Below are positions 33,155 to 41,320 of a stretch of 64,000 bases of DNA, piece by piece (position 1 is the stretch's first letter; every line of letters starts with the position of its first letter). The translations under genes and the position numbers were made by a program. Source of the stretch: UBA5972 sp964567685 (GTDB lineage: Bacteria > Pseudomonadota > Alphaproteobacteria > Rhodobacterales > Rhodobacteraceae); contig CAZMNO010000013.1 of the NCBI GenBank assembly GCA_964567685.1, forward strand, positions 1 to 64,000. Direction: 5' to 3'. Under the pieces are notes generated by a model that saw only the letters and a program-made list of their open reading frames with translations, made no database searches and was not told where the DNA came from.

Positions 33155-33775
33155 TCAGGTTATGGCGATCAGAAGACCAACGCAGATCAGGGCAATTCCG
33201 GAGCCGATATTGACTTTTTTCAGTGCCTCCGGAGACGAAATCAAAGCGCGGGTCCGGTCAAGGAATCCTGCCAGTGCGACATTGCCCATCAGGGGCACGA
33301 ACATCGATACCAGCGCGATTGCCGCGATGTCAGGGCCTGTGACCTTGCTCACATCAAAAAACCCCGGCAACACGCCCATGTAAAAGAGAATGGCCTTGGG
33401 ATTGCCTAGGATGATCAGCACACCCGCAGAAAACCCGGCCCACGCCCCCGGGGTGGTCAGCCTCTCGTCTTTTCGGATACGTTCACCGGCGTGCAGGATC
33501 AAAAGCAGCCCCATGACCGCCAGCATCAAGGCACCACCATAGCGCAGCAGGATCAGGAAGTCGGCATAGAGCGACACCAGCCAAGTCACCCCGAACACCG
33601 CCAGAACCGGCCAGATGGCATCCCCTATGACCACCCCCAGCGCCAAAGGCCAGGCAGCGTGGAAACCGCCCGAGAGGGCGCGCGCAATCAGCGCCGCCCA
33701 AACCGGGCCAGGGGTCAGAAACAAGATGAGAACCGCGCCTGCGTAGAGAAGCAGTTCATAAGCAGTAATCGTCAT
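33155..33775 (-). CDS. LysE/RhtB-family amino-acid exporter
   Basis: This membrane exporter of 206 residues has about six hydrophobic segments. The family start is visible as AVLILFLTPGPVWAALIARALSGG, and the central LGNPKAILFYMGVLPGFFD is the strongest signature. Members export lysine, arginine, threonine or homoserine-type compounds. It starts 6 nt after a small secreted-protein gene on the same strand and lies between recF and gyrB, where many relatives have nothing. Confidence 0.87.
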   Translation of the reverse strand: MTITAYELLLYAGAVLILFLTPGPVWAALIARALSGGFHAAWPLALGVVIGDAIWPVLAVFGVTWLVSLYADFLILLRYGGALMLAVMGLLLILHAGERIRKDERLTTPGAWAGFSAGVLIILGNPKAILFYMGVLPGFFDVSKVTGPDIAAIALVSMFVPLMGNVALAGFLDRTRALISSPEALKKVNIGSGIALICVGLLIAIT

Positions 33776-33781
33776 ATCAGC

Positions 33782-34261
33782 CTATTCGTGAAATTCTGGC
33801 AAAAGGAAATCCATGTTGACGGTGGTGAGCGTCAGCATCATCAGGTCATGGTAAGACATGCGCTGGCCGTTTACCGGCACTAGCACGGCACGCGCGTCAA
33901 CCTTGGGTACCTGCTCCATCCACGTATACAAGAGCCGCCCGTTGTCCAGCGGTTCAATTACAACGGTGCCAAGTTCAATACATTCTTCGATCCCGTCCAG
34001 AATCTGCTCTGTATACTCTATCTGGGCCGCATATTTGCCGGTTTGAGTCCAGGTTCCGGAGCAATCAATCGACGGATAGGCGATTTGCCCTCTGTCACCC
34101 TCGATCAGCAATTCGATCGACCAGTGATTGCCATCGTTTTGCCAGCCAACACCGTAATATCTGGATTGAGTTTCGATCTGATCAGCCAGATCACCTGCTT
34201 GCGCGATCCCTCCCAAAAACAGGTATCCTATTGTTATAAGACTTAAAAACAGCTTTCTCAT
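33782..34261 (-). CDS. Secreted protein of unknown function
   Basis: This 159-residue protein has a clear signal peptide (MRKLFLSLITIGYLFLGGIAQA, cut near residue 22). The mature part contains two cysteines (SIDCSGTW and GIEECIEL), which could pair in the periplasm, and aromatic beta-strand-like segments. No family is recognised. It lies 5 nt downstream of recF and 6 nt upstream of the LysE-type gene, so the three may share a transcript. Its interposition in the recF-gyrB interval looks lineage-specific. Confidence 0.75.
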   Translation of the reverse strand: MRKLFLSLITIGYLFLGGIAQAGDLADQIETQSRYYGVGWQNDGNHWSIELLIEGDRGQIAYPSIDCSGTWTQTGKYAAQIEYTEQILDGIEECIELGTVVIEPLDNGRLLYTWMEQVPKVDARAVLVPVNGQRMSYHDLMMLTLTTVNMDFLLPEFHE

Positions 34262-34266
34262 ATCCG

Positions 34267-35382
34267 TTACCTATGTTTCAGAACCGACCCGTCGCCGGTG
34301 TCACTGACTTCAAAAAACTGCGCCCGCCCGGCCAATGTATCAAACAACGATGCCTCGGTGCCCGTCATCCAGGCTTGTGCCTTCAGCCCGCAAATCTCGT
34401 CATAAAGGGCTGCACGCCTGTCGGCATCCAGATGCGCAGCAACCTCGTCGAGCAATATTATCGGCGGTGCACCAAAATCAGACGCCAGCGCGCGGGCATT
34501 TGCAAGGATCAGCGCGATCAGGAGCGCCTTTTGCTCACCGGTCGAGCATTGCTTCGCTTCTATGCCCTTGGCTGAGTAAACCGCCCCAAGGTCAGCCCGA
34601 TGCGGCCCGATAAGCGTGCGCCCTGCCAGCGTGTCGCTCGGACGGCTATCTGCAAAGGCCAGCGCCAGTTCGTCTTCCGTTTCAGGCAGGTCCTCATCAG
34701 CCCTGTTCAGTAGTGACAGGTCAGCCCTTGGAAACGCCGTTTCCGCCAGATTTTGCGCTTCAACCAGCCGCGAAAGCGCCTGTTTGCGATTGGCTATGAT
34801 CTGGCTGCCACTCTCCGCCATTCGCCTTTCCAGCGCACGATACCACCCGTCATCACTTGCACCGTCTTTCAGCAAGCGATTTCGCTCACGCATCGCTTTT
34901 TCGTAACTGAGCGCACTATCCGCATGATCAGGAAAGAAACTCAAAGTCATGCGATCCAGAAACCGCCGACGCCCCTCGGCCCCTTCCAGCCACAACCTGT
35001 CCATCGAAGGGACCAGCCAGATCATCCGCGAGAGCCTGCCCAGCGCCACCTGCGAAGCGGCTTTCCCATCAATCCTGACTTGCCGGGATGCCCCGGGATC
35101 AGCCCAGGTTTCAATCTCGTGATCGTATCCAAGGCTTTCCAGCGCTGCGGTCACCTTCCACCCCAGGTTTTCCGGCGCGCGCGCAATGTCATCACTGCCC
35201 GCCCGCCTGATCCCGCGCCCCGGCGACAGCATCGAAACCGCTTCAAGGATATTGGTCTTGCCCACCCCGTTTGGCCCAAAAAAGGCCAGCGGCCCCGCGT
35301 CAAGCTCCAGCCGCGTGGATTTATAGGACCGGAAATGAGACAGCGTCAGCCGGGAAAGGGCAAGTATGCTATGGGCGCTCAT
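34267..35382 (-). CDS. recF: DNA replication and repair protein RecF
   Basis: RecF is an SMC-like ATPase that helps load RecA at gaps during replication repair. The chosen ATG (MSAHSILALSRLTLSHFRSYKS) gives 371 residues. The Walker A motif is GPNGVGKTN at about 35-43, the ABC signature region lies around CSTGEQKALL, and Walker B is PIILLDEVAAHLD. Its start overlaps the upstream NYN-domain gene by 14 nt, so translation may now depend on that inserted gene. Confidence 0.95.
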   Translation of the reverse strand: MSAHSILALSRLTLSHFRSYKSTRLELDAGPLAFFGPNGVGKTNILEAVSMLSPGRGIRRAGSDDIARAPENLGWKVTAALESLGYDHEIETWADPGASRQVRIDGKAASQVALGRLSRMIWLVPSMDRLWLEGAEGRRRFLDRMTLSFFPDHADSALSYEKAMRERNRLLKDGASDDGWYRALERRMAESGSQIIANRKQALSRLVEAQNLAETAFPRADLSLLNRADEDLPETEDELALAFADSRPSDTLAGRTLIGPHRADLGAVYSAKGIEAKQCSTGEQKALLIALILANARALASDFGAPPIILLDEVAAHLDADRRAALYDEICGLKAQAWMTGTEASLFDTLAGRAQFFEVSDTGDGSVLKHR

Positions 35383-36028
35383 CTGGATGCACCCATTCCG
35401 GTGGAGGAGCGTATTCATCTGGTCGGGTAATAAGCCTGCCACTATCCGGTTGAATCAAGGCGGGTAAGATGCTGGCATCAATATCGTCCTCGTTAAGACC
35501 GATATTAGAATGTGACAAATCCCTCAAATGTTTGGATTTTCTTCTGCCTGGAGGAGTGACAACAATCCGTGTTACCTCAGGAAACCGTCTTTTCATGAAT
35601 TTTAGTGTTGCCGCCTGATCAGTGTCTGCGGTCAACAGAAATGCAACATCTATCAGCCCCTGTGCGGCATCATCAAACATGGAAAGGGCGACATTGATGT
35701 CCGTTTCCTTTTCTTTTGGTTGATCCCACATGTGCCCACAAGCATGGCATCGGATTGGCTCTTTTGCCGTATGCCCCAATAGCACATCGACATCATTGGC
35801 AAAAAGCGCGCGATTATACTCCTCATGCCGCTTGCGCTTGTTGAAATCGCCTGGAAAGAACGCCGTGCAGAAAAATATCCGATCTATACTATGTGCGTGG
35901 CCGCGCGCAAATCTTTCGGATAAGCGTCGTAGGCATACCCATTTCAAGTAGGGCTTATCGTAGTCATCAAGCGCATGGTACAGATTGAACCCATCAACGT
36001 AGACACCACCTCGTCGCCGCTGATTCAT
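35369..36028 (-). CDS. NYN-domain (PIN-like) putative ribonuclease
   Basis: This 219-residue protein carries the NYN/LabA-type domain: VYVDGFNLYHAL at the start (D12), KETDINVAL with D110, and LLTADTDQAA with acidic residues at 135-137. These would form a metal-dependent RNase site of the PIN-like kind. A CHAC/CxxC pair at 94-97 suggests a small metal-binding insert. The DNA is AT-richer than dnaN and recF on either side. It sits between dnaN and recF, which are usually adjacent, so it is probably an insertion. An in-frame TTG two codons upstream is an alternative start. Confidence 0.8.
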   Translation of the reverse strand: MNQRRRGGVYVDGFNLYHALDDYDKPYLKWVCLRRLSERFARGHAHSIDRIFFCTAFFPGDFNKRKRHEEYNRALFANDVDVLLGHTAKEPIRCHACGHMWDQPKEKETDINVALSMFDDAAQGLIDVAFLLTADTDQAATLKFMKRRFPEVTRIVVTPPGRRKSKHLRDLSHSNIGLNEDDIDASILPALIQPDSGRLITRPDEYAPPPEWVHPDERP

Positions 36029-36125
36029 TGACAATTATTCCTATATGGCATAAATAAAACCTGCAACGCTGGATGGTACGCCCACCAGCCCCCCCGTAAA
36101 CCACGGTTTGCGGGGTTTTCTTTTT
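36028..36125 (+). ncRNA. Possible plus-strand small RNA between dnaN and the NYN gene
   Basis: A consensus -35 (TTGACA, 36028-36033) is followed at 17 nt by a weak -10 (TAAATA, 36051-36056). About 35-40 nt further is a hairpin with arms CCCCGTAAAC (36092-36101) and GTTTGCGGGG (36106-36115) and a TTTTCTTTTT tail, an intrinsic terminator oriented to the plus strand. No protein gene on the plus strand uses it. A transcript of about 60 nt antisense to the dnaN-NYN junction is possible. It could also be a leftover from the NYN insertion. Confidence 0.4.
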
Positions 36126-37244
36126 CTACACCCGCATCGGCATCACGACATAGACAGCGGACTCGTCATTGCCTTCGCGCATCAGGGTTGGGTCACCTGC
36201 GGAATTGAACATGAAAACAGCGTTTTCGCGATCAACCTGACTGGCGATTTCCAGAAGGTACTTGGCATTGAATCCAATATCGAGCCGTTCATCGGAATAG
36301 GCCACAGCCAGTTCTTCTTCCGCCGCGCCGCTGTCAGGCGCATTGACCGACAGAACCAGCCGATCTTCCTCAAGCGACAGCTTGACCGCCCGCGAACGCT
36401 CGGAGGACACCGTTGAAACCCGGTCAACCGCGTGGGCAAACTCGGCGGCATCCACCTCAAGACGGCGGGTGTTGCCGGTTGGGATGACACGGGTGTAGTC
36501 GGGGAAGGTGCCGTCGATCACTTTGGAGGTCAGCATAATCTCGGGCGTGGCAAATCGGATCTTGGTTTCAGAAACCGACACCGAGATCACCATCTCGTCG
36601 TCATCCAGGAGCTTGCGCAATTCGCCCACAGTCTTGCGCGGAACAATCACACCGGGCATGTCGTCCGCGCCATCGGGAAGCGGCGCATCAACCCGCGCCA
36701 GCCGGTGGCCATCGGTGGCAACACAGCGCAAAACCCGGCCAGAGCCCTCTTCCGCCGCGTGCATATAGACCCCGTTAAGATAATACCGGGTTTCTTCGGT
36801 CGAAATGGCGAATTTCGATTTGTCGAACAGACGCCGCAAAACCGGCGCCGGTGCGGTGAAATTGCAGCTGTATTCCGAACTGGCCATCACGGGGAAATCT
36901 TCACGCGGCAAGGTTGCCAGCGAGAAGTTCGAGCGCCCGGCATGCACTTCAAGCCGTCCCGACGCCCCATCATCCACCAGCTCGACCATTGCGCCATCCG
37001 GCAGCTTGCGGACAATTTCATGCAGCGTATGTGCCCCGACCGTCGAGGCCCCGGCGCGTTCGACCGTGGCCAGCACCTTGTCGACAACCTCGATATCCAG
37101 ATCAGTTGCACGAAAGCTGACGCCAGCGCCTTCAGCCTCGATCAGAACATTGGCAAGGATCGGGATGGTGTTGCGGCGTTCAACGACCGATTGCGCCTGA
37201 CTCATCGCTTTCAGAAGCGCACCGCGCTCGATGCTGACTTTCAT
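36126..37244 (-). CDS. dnaN: DNA polymerase III beta subunit (sliding clamp)
   Basis: DnaN is the ring-shaped processivity clamp, encoded here as 372 residues with three clamp domains. It opens with MKVSIERGALLKAMSQAQSVVERR, contains FPVMASSEYSC and LRCVATDGHRLARVDAPLP, and ends with the signature VYVVMPMRV that lines the protein-binding pocket. GAGGAG lies upstream of the chosen ATG. A P-loop kinase-like gene now separates it from dnaA, and a NYN-domain gene separates it from recF. Confidence 0.97.
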   Translation of the reverse strand: MKVSIERGALLKAMSQAQSVVERRNTIPILANVLIEAEGAGVSFRATDLDIEVVDKVLATVERAGASTVGAHTLHEIVRKLPDGAMVELVDDGASGRLEVHAGRSNFSLATLPREDFPVMASSEYSCNFTAPAPVLRRLFDKSKFAISTEETRYYLNGVYMHAAEEGSGRVLRCVATDGHRLARVDAPLPDGADDMPGVIVPRKTVGELRKLLDDDEMVISVSVSETKIRFATPEIMLTSKVIDGTFPDYTRVIPTGNTRRLEVDAAEFAHAVDRVSTVSSERSRAVKLSLEEDRLVLSVNAPDSGAAEEELAVAYSDERLDIGFNAKYLLEIASQVDRENAVFMFNSAGDPTLMREGNDESAVYVVMPMRV

Positions 37245-37394
37245 GCCCTCACTCCTCACCTTCCCGGGAGGCGCAGACTAGCCCAAAAGCACCCGGATTC
37301 AAATATTTTCTCTTTTTCAGGCGGATTGGACTCGTGGTCAAGGGCACATCGGCAAATGTGGGGTTTCAACAGCAATAAGAGCACAAAACCCGCA

Positions 37395-37907
37395 TCATGT
37401 CGGATTTGCTGCAAATGCCTTCAGCTCTCTTGGTGATCTGATATGAATTATGCGCGTGGTTTTACGTTTCGCTTCAACTGCGGCAAGTAGTTTCGGGCGC
37501 ATATCGCGATGCAGCCACCACATCATTCGAAAAAGCCGTATCGTCACCGGAAACATTGGGCAACCTTCCGGGCCATCCACCCTGCCAGCGAACAGCGATC
37601 TGAATTGGCGTTTGGTTGCCCACCAGAAATGAATCCAGATTGGAAAATCCACAAGGATGACGGTATCTGCAAGCAGCAGCCTTTGCTGAACAGACTCCCA
37701 CGAGCCGTATCCATCAATCAGCCAGCGCTCCTTTGAAAGCAGCTCTTCATGCGCCTGCAGATAATCCGGCTCAGGAACGCGCTCCCAACCCGGTTTCCAC
37801 ATGATCTTGTCAATCGGGTAGTGTGGAAGCGCGTGCACAGAGCTGAGCAGTCGGCACAATGTCGATTTGCCGCCACCGGCGTTACCTATGATCATTGCGC
37901 GTGTCAT
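37395..37907 (-). CDS. P-loop kinase (FlaR / adenylate kinase-like)
   Basis: This small P-loop NTPase of 170 residues starts IIGNAGGGKSTLCRLL (Walker A at about 7-15). It then has the ALPHYPIDKIMWKPGW and RWLIDGYGSW segments seen in proteins annotated as DNA-topology-modulation protein FlaR or adenylate-kinase-like. These are probably nucleotide or small-molecule kinases. An arginine-rich lid segment (TKRQFRSLFAGR) is visible. It is not a standard adenylate kinase in length or lid motif. It lies between dnaA and dnaN, an unusual place. Confidence 0.75.
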   Translation of the reverse strand: MTRAMIIGNAGGGKSTLCRLLSSVHALPHYPIDKIMWKPGWERVPEPDYLQAHEELLSKERWLIDGYGSWESVQQRLLLADTVILVDFPIWIHFWWATKRQFRSLFAGRVDGPEGCPMFPVTIRLFRMMWWLHRDMRPKLLAAVEAKRKTTRIIHIRSPRELKAFAANPT

Positions 37908-37968
37908 CTACACTTACGAATAACAGATTTCACCAGCCATGCACCACAGGTCTGAAGAGAGCTTCTTC

Positions 37969-39345
37969 TCAGGCCTCCAGCATCCGCCGCAGCAATTCCA
38001 CATCTTCGGCGATCTGATTGTCGACCGATTTCAGCTCTTCAATCTTGCGCACCGCATGGATGACCGTCGTATGATCCCGCCCGCCAAAGCGGCGGCCGAT
38101 TTCCGGCAGCGACTTGCTGGTCAGCATCTTCGACAAGAACATCGCCACCTGCCGTGGCCGAGCCACTGCACGGGCGCGTCGCGGTGACAGCATGTCCGAA
38201 AGCCTGAGATTGTAGTGATCTGCGACTTTTCGGATGATCTCGTCAATCGTCACCTTGCGATCCGAGGCTCGCAGGATATCGGCCAGACATTCCTGAGCCA
38301 CATCCAGCGTCACTTCACGCCCAACCAGCGAGGCAAAGGCAAAGAGACGGGTCAGCGCGCCCTCCAGAACCCGCACATTGGTCGAGATGCGATGGGCAAG
38401 AAACTCAAGCACCCCGTCTTTCAGCTCGATACCCGGATAAAGGCCCGCCTGCATCTCGGCCTTGGACTGTAAAATACCCAGGCGTAACTCATAGTCGGTT
38501 GGGTGCAAATCAACCACCAGCCCCCATTGAAGGCGTGATTTGATCCGCTCTTCCAGCCCGCTGATTTCACCCGGCGCACGATCACCTGAAATGACGATCT
38601 GCTTGTTCTGATCGATCAACGCATTGAATGTATGGAAAAATTCATCCTGCGTGCTTTCCTTGCCGGCGATAAATTGCACGTCATCGACCATCAGCACATC
38701 AACCGAACGGAACATTTCCTTGAACCCGATCATGTCCTTGAACCGCAGGGATTGCACAAAGCGGTACATGAACTGTTCGGCTGACAGATAAAGTACTTTG
38801 GCGTCCGGTTGCTTGCTTTGAATATCCCAGGCGATGGCGTGCATCAGATGGGTTTTGCCAAGGCCGACACCACCATAAAGAAACAAGGGGTTGAATGTGA
38901 CCTGCCCGCCCTCGGCCACGCGGCGTGCTGCGGCATGGGCCAGTTCGTTCGGCTTGCCAACAACAAAACCGTCAAATGTGAACCGTTTGTCAAGCGGCGA
39001 GCCCGGCAGATCAACCTCGGACTGGCTTGGTTTTTGCGGGGCAGTTTCCTTGACTTCCGGCTTGGCCGTGCTGTGGGTCTTTTGCTCTTTTTCAACGGCG
39101 TTCCGCGGGGCGACGGAAAAATCCAGTCGGTCAATGGCACTGCCGGTTGAGATCAACCCCTGCAGGATCCGGTCACCATAATTGCGCGACACCCAGTCGC
39201 CAAAAAAACTGGTCGGGACGGTAAATCGGGCAACTCCGTCGATCTCATCAACCAGCTCCAGAGGCTCTATCCAGTTCTTGAAAGCATCTCTGCCTATTGT
39301 GCGCATCAAATCATCGCGCACGCGCGCCCAGGTGTCCTTGGTCAT
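37969..39345 (-). CDS. dnaA: Chromosomal replication initiator DnaA
   Basis: DnaA binds DnaA boxes at the origin, melts it and recruits the helicase; it also regulates transcription. The ATG giving MTKDTWARVRDDLM yields 458 residues; the frame is open further upstream but overlaps the rhodanese gene and lacks similarity. Domain III has Walker A GGVGLGKTHL at about 158-167 and Walker B VDVLMVDDVQF. Domain IV has the DNA-binding signature GGRDHTTVIHAVRKIEEL. The rhodanese gene ends 38 nt upstream on the same strand. I did not find a DnaA-box cluster directly upstream, so oriC is probably not here. Confidence 0.97.
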   Translation of the reverse strand: MTKDTWARVRDDLMRTIGRDAFKNWIEPLELVDEIDGVARFTVPTSFFGDWVSRNYGDRILQGLISTGSAIDRLDFSVAPRNAVEKEQKTHSTAKPEVKETAPQKPSQSEVDLPGSPLDKRFTFDGFVVGKPNELAHAAARRVAEGGQVTFNPLFLYGGVGLGKTHLMHAIAWDIQSKQPDAKVLYLSAEQFMYRFVQSLRFKDMIGFKEMFRSVDVLMVDDVQFIAGKESTQDEFFHTFNALIDQNKQIVISGDRAPGEISGLEERIKSRLQWGLVVDLHPTDYELRLGILQSKAEMQAGLYPGIELKDGVLEFLAHRISTNVRVLEGALTRLFAFASLVGREVTLDVAQECLADILRASDRKVTIDEIIRKVADHYNLRLSDMLSPRRARAVARPRQVAMFLSKMLTSKSLPEIGRRFGGRDHTTVIHAVRKIEELKSVDNQIAEDVELLRRMLEA

Positions 39346-39383
39346 TCTTTTTCCGTTCTTATCGTTCTTTTGGGCCGCAATAT

Positions 39384-39830
39384 TCAGGTCTGCCGCCAGG
39401 GCAGTTCCCGTTTCTTCCAGCCATTGATGCTTCCGCGGTGATTGTCGCCATCTAGGTCTCCCTCGAACCCTTCGGCAACATTGATGCACTTTGATTTCCG
39501 CCCTATTTCTCCTACCACCTCAGCCACATATTCTGCCGCATCCAGCGAGCGAATGCCCGACCGGCAGATAAAATATATCCGGTCGGGAAACCGGTCGCCG
39601 AAAAGCGAAAACAGCTCGCCGGTAAATTCCGGATTCACGGTCATTTCTGGAAATGCAAGCCACTCTACCCGGATAACCCGCTTGTCGATCGGGTCGAGGT
39701 CCGGAAAGCCGACATAAGACCACTCCGCTTTCGTGCGGACATCCACCAAAACTGTATTTGGCTCTTTCAGGGCTTCGTAGGCTTCGTGCGGCAGCACCTC
39801 GGCGACGTCTGAACCGTCATCCGTGTTCAT
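39384..39830 (-). CDS. Rhodanese-domain protein
   Basis: This single-domain rhodanese of 148 residues (ATG chosen because GGGGGG lies just upstream) has the LVDVRTKAEWSYVGFPDL segment at about 28-45 and the active-site loop CRSGIRS with C89. It probably transfers sulfur from a persulfide; partners are unknown. It is co-directional with rpsT and dnaA and lies between them, 38 nt before dnaA, so dnaA transcription likely passes through it or begins upstream of it. Confidence 0.87.
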   Translation of the reverse strand: MNTDDGSDVAEVLPHEAYEALKEPNTVLVDVRTKAEWSYVGFPDLDPIDKRVIRVEWLAFPEMTVNPEFTGELFSLFGDRFPDRIYFICRSGIRSLDAAEYVAEVVGEIGRKSKCINVAEGFEGDLDGDNHRGSINGWKKRELPWRQT

Positions 39831-40060
39831 TCTGTCCCCCCAGACGATTTGAATCACTTGATCAAGCTAGCAGTTGGTCCGCCAACATATCAACGACTCT
39901 TCAAGCTTGACTCAGACATTCGGCAAAACCGAATCTGGACCATAACGTCGCAGCGCTAAATCTATGGTCTGGGAAGGGCAGAAGACATAGGCACCATCCG
40001 AAACTGAGAACTGGCTCGCCAATGCCGCACGGGTTTTCCGATGATCTGATTCTGACGCGG

Positions 40061-40096
40061 AAACCAAAAAGAGCGCTGCCCGGATGGACAGCGCTC
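40061..40096 (-). terminator. Intrinsic terminator of rpsT
   Basis: GAGCGCTG (40071-40078) and CAGCGCTC (40089-40096) form an 8-bp stem with a 10-nt loop. On the minus strand it is followed by TTTTTGGTTT. It lies 25 nt after the rpsT stop and fits a rho-independent terminator that separates rpsT from the rhodanese-dnaA transcript. Confidence 0.85.
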
Positions 40097-40120
40097 CTAT
40101 AAAATCCAGTTGCGCGTTGC

Positions 40121-40387
40121 TTAAGCGCTCAGCGCTTTCACACGTGCAGACAGGCGCGATATTTTGCGGCTGGCGGTATTCTTGTGCAGAATGCCTTTGG
40201 TCACGCCACGCATGATTTCCGGCTGTGCCGCTTTCAGCGCCGCGGAAGCCGCCGACTGGTCACCCCCGGCAATCGCTTCTTCGACTTTGCGAAGGAAGGT
40301 GCGGATACGTGTCCGGCGGTTCTTGTTCACGAGAGCGCGGCGATCATTCTGACGTGCGCGTTTCTTTGCTTGTGGCGAATTAGCCAT
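40121..40387 (-). CDS. rpsT: 30S ribosomal protein S20
   Basis: S20 binds 16S rRNA early in 30S assembly. The 88-residue, strongly basic protein has the usual start MANSPQAKKRARQNDRR, the core RTFLRKVEEAIAGGD and the end KGILHKNTASRKISRLSARVKAL. Proximity to dnaA is a conserved arrangement in many alphaproteobacteria. It has its own promoter (40430-40458) and terminator (40061-40096). Confidence 0.97.
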   Translation of the reverse strand: MANSPQAKKRARQNDRRALVNKNRRTRIRTFLRKVEEAIAGGDQSAASAALKAAQPEIMRGVTKGILHKNTASRKISRLSARVKALSA

Positions 40388-40429
40388 GATAAATCCCGGT
40401 CTTTTCAGGTTTGAAAAAGATGAAACGCG

Positions 40430-40458
40430 CTTCTAGACCCGAGTCTTCAGCAAGTCAA
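40430..40458 (-). promoter_or_regulatory. Probable rpsT promoter
   Basis: On the minus strand TTGACT (40453-40458) and TAGAAG (40430-40435) are spaced by 17 nt, and lie about 43 nt before the rpsT ATG. The -35 matches consensus at five of six positions. This fits a housekeeping promoter for rpsT. Confidence 0.6.
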
Positions 40459-40481
40459 CGGGCCAAACGCGCTTTTTGGCG

Positions 40482-41258
40482 CTATTTTCCGCGGAACTGC
40501 GGTTCGCGTTTTTCCAAAAACGCATTCATACCCTCGGATTGATCCTTGGTGGCAAACAACGCGTGGAAAAGGCGGCGTTCAAACAACACACCTTCGCGCA
40601 ATGTGGTTTCGTAGGACCGGTTCACAGCCTCCTTGATTGCCACGCTTGTCAGGGTGGATTTCTCAGCGATTTTTGCTGCCGTTGCCATCGCATCCTCAAG
40701 CAGCTTTTTGGCCGGCACAACCCGGCTGACCAGACCCGAGCGCTCGGCCTCGTCCGCGTCCATAAAACGCCCGGTCAGGTGCATTTCCATTGATTTCGAT
40801 TTGCCGACAAACCGTGTGAGGCGCTGGGTTCCACCAATCCCCGCAATAACACCAAGGTTGATCTCAGGCTGTCCGAACTTTGCCGTGTCCGCTGCAATGA
40901 TGAAGTCACACATCATCGCCAATTCACACCCACCGCCCAGCGCATAGCCTGCAACCGCTGCAATAATGGGCTTGCGACAACGCAACAACGCCTCGGTTTC
41001 GGGGGTGAAATAGTCTGACGTGAACATCTCCACGAAGCCCTTTTCAGACATTTCCTTGATATCGGCACCAGCTGCGAAAGCTTTTTCCGAACCCGTCAGA
41101 ACAATCGCCCGAACCTTGTCGTTTTCTTCAAACGTCGCAAGGGCGGTCGCAAGTTCGCCCAGCAACTGGCCGTTCAGGGCGTTCAGGGCATCGGGGCGAT
41201 TAAGACGGATCAGTCCAACGTGATCTTCGATTTCGACAATCAGGGTTTCATAGGCCAT
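40482..41258 (-). CDS. Enoyl-CoA hydratase
   Basis: This crotonase-family hydratase of 258 residues acts in fatty-acid beta-oxidation or branched-chain degradation. It has the oxyanion segment AFAAGADIKEM at about 61-71 and YALGGGCELAMMCDFIIAA at about 105-123. Both catalytic glutamates appear to be present (E113 region and FGQPEINLGVIAG around 136-148), and the terminus ends in LEKREPQFRGK, typical of short-chain enoyl-CoA hydratase. AAGGGAA is placed before the chosen ATG. It reads away from mutM in the same direction. Confidence 0.92.
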   Translation of the reverse strand: MAYETLIVEIEDHVGLIRLNRPDALNALNGQLLGELATALATFEENDKVRAIVLTGSEKAFAAGADIKEMSEKGFVEMFTSDYFTPETEALLRCRKPIIAAVAGYALGGGCELAMMCDFIIAADTAKFGQPEINLGVIAGIGGTQRLTRFVGKSKSMEMHLTGRFMDADEAERSGLVSRVVPAKKLLEDAMATAAKIAEKSTLTSVAIKEAVNRSYETTLREGVLFERRLFHALFATKDQSEGMNAFLEKREPQFRGK

Positions 41259-41320
41259 CCGGGTTCCCTTCGATTGGCTTTCAGGGGCATCCAAATATCA
41301 CCTTATGCGGGTCTTTCAAG

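Noticed and set aside
39346..40120. oriC in the rpsT-dnaA interval
   Set aside because: A rhodanese gene fills much of it, and no DnaA-box cluster was found upstream of dnaA; the best boxes are at 17315-17358.
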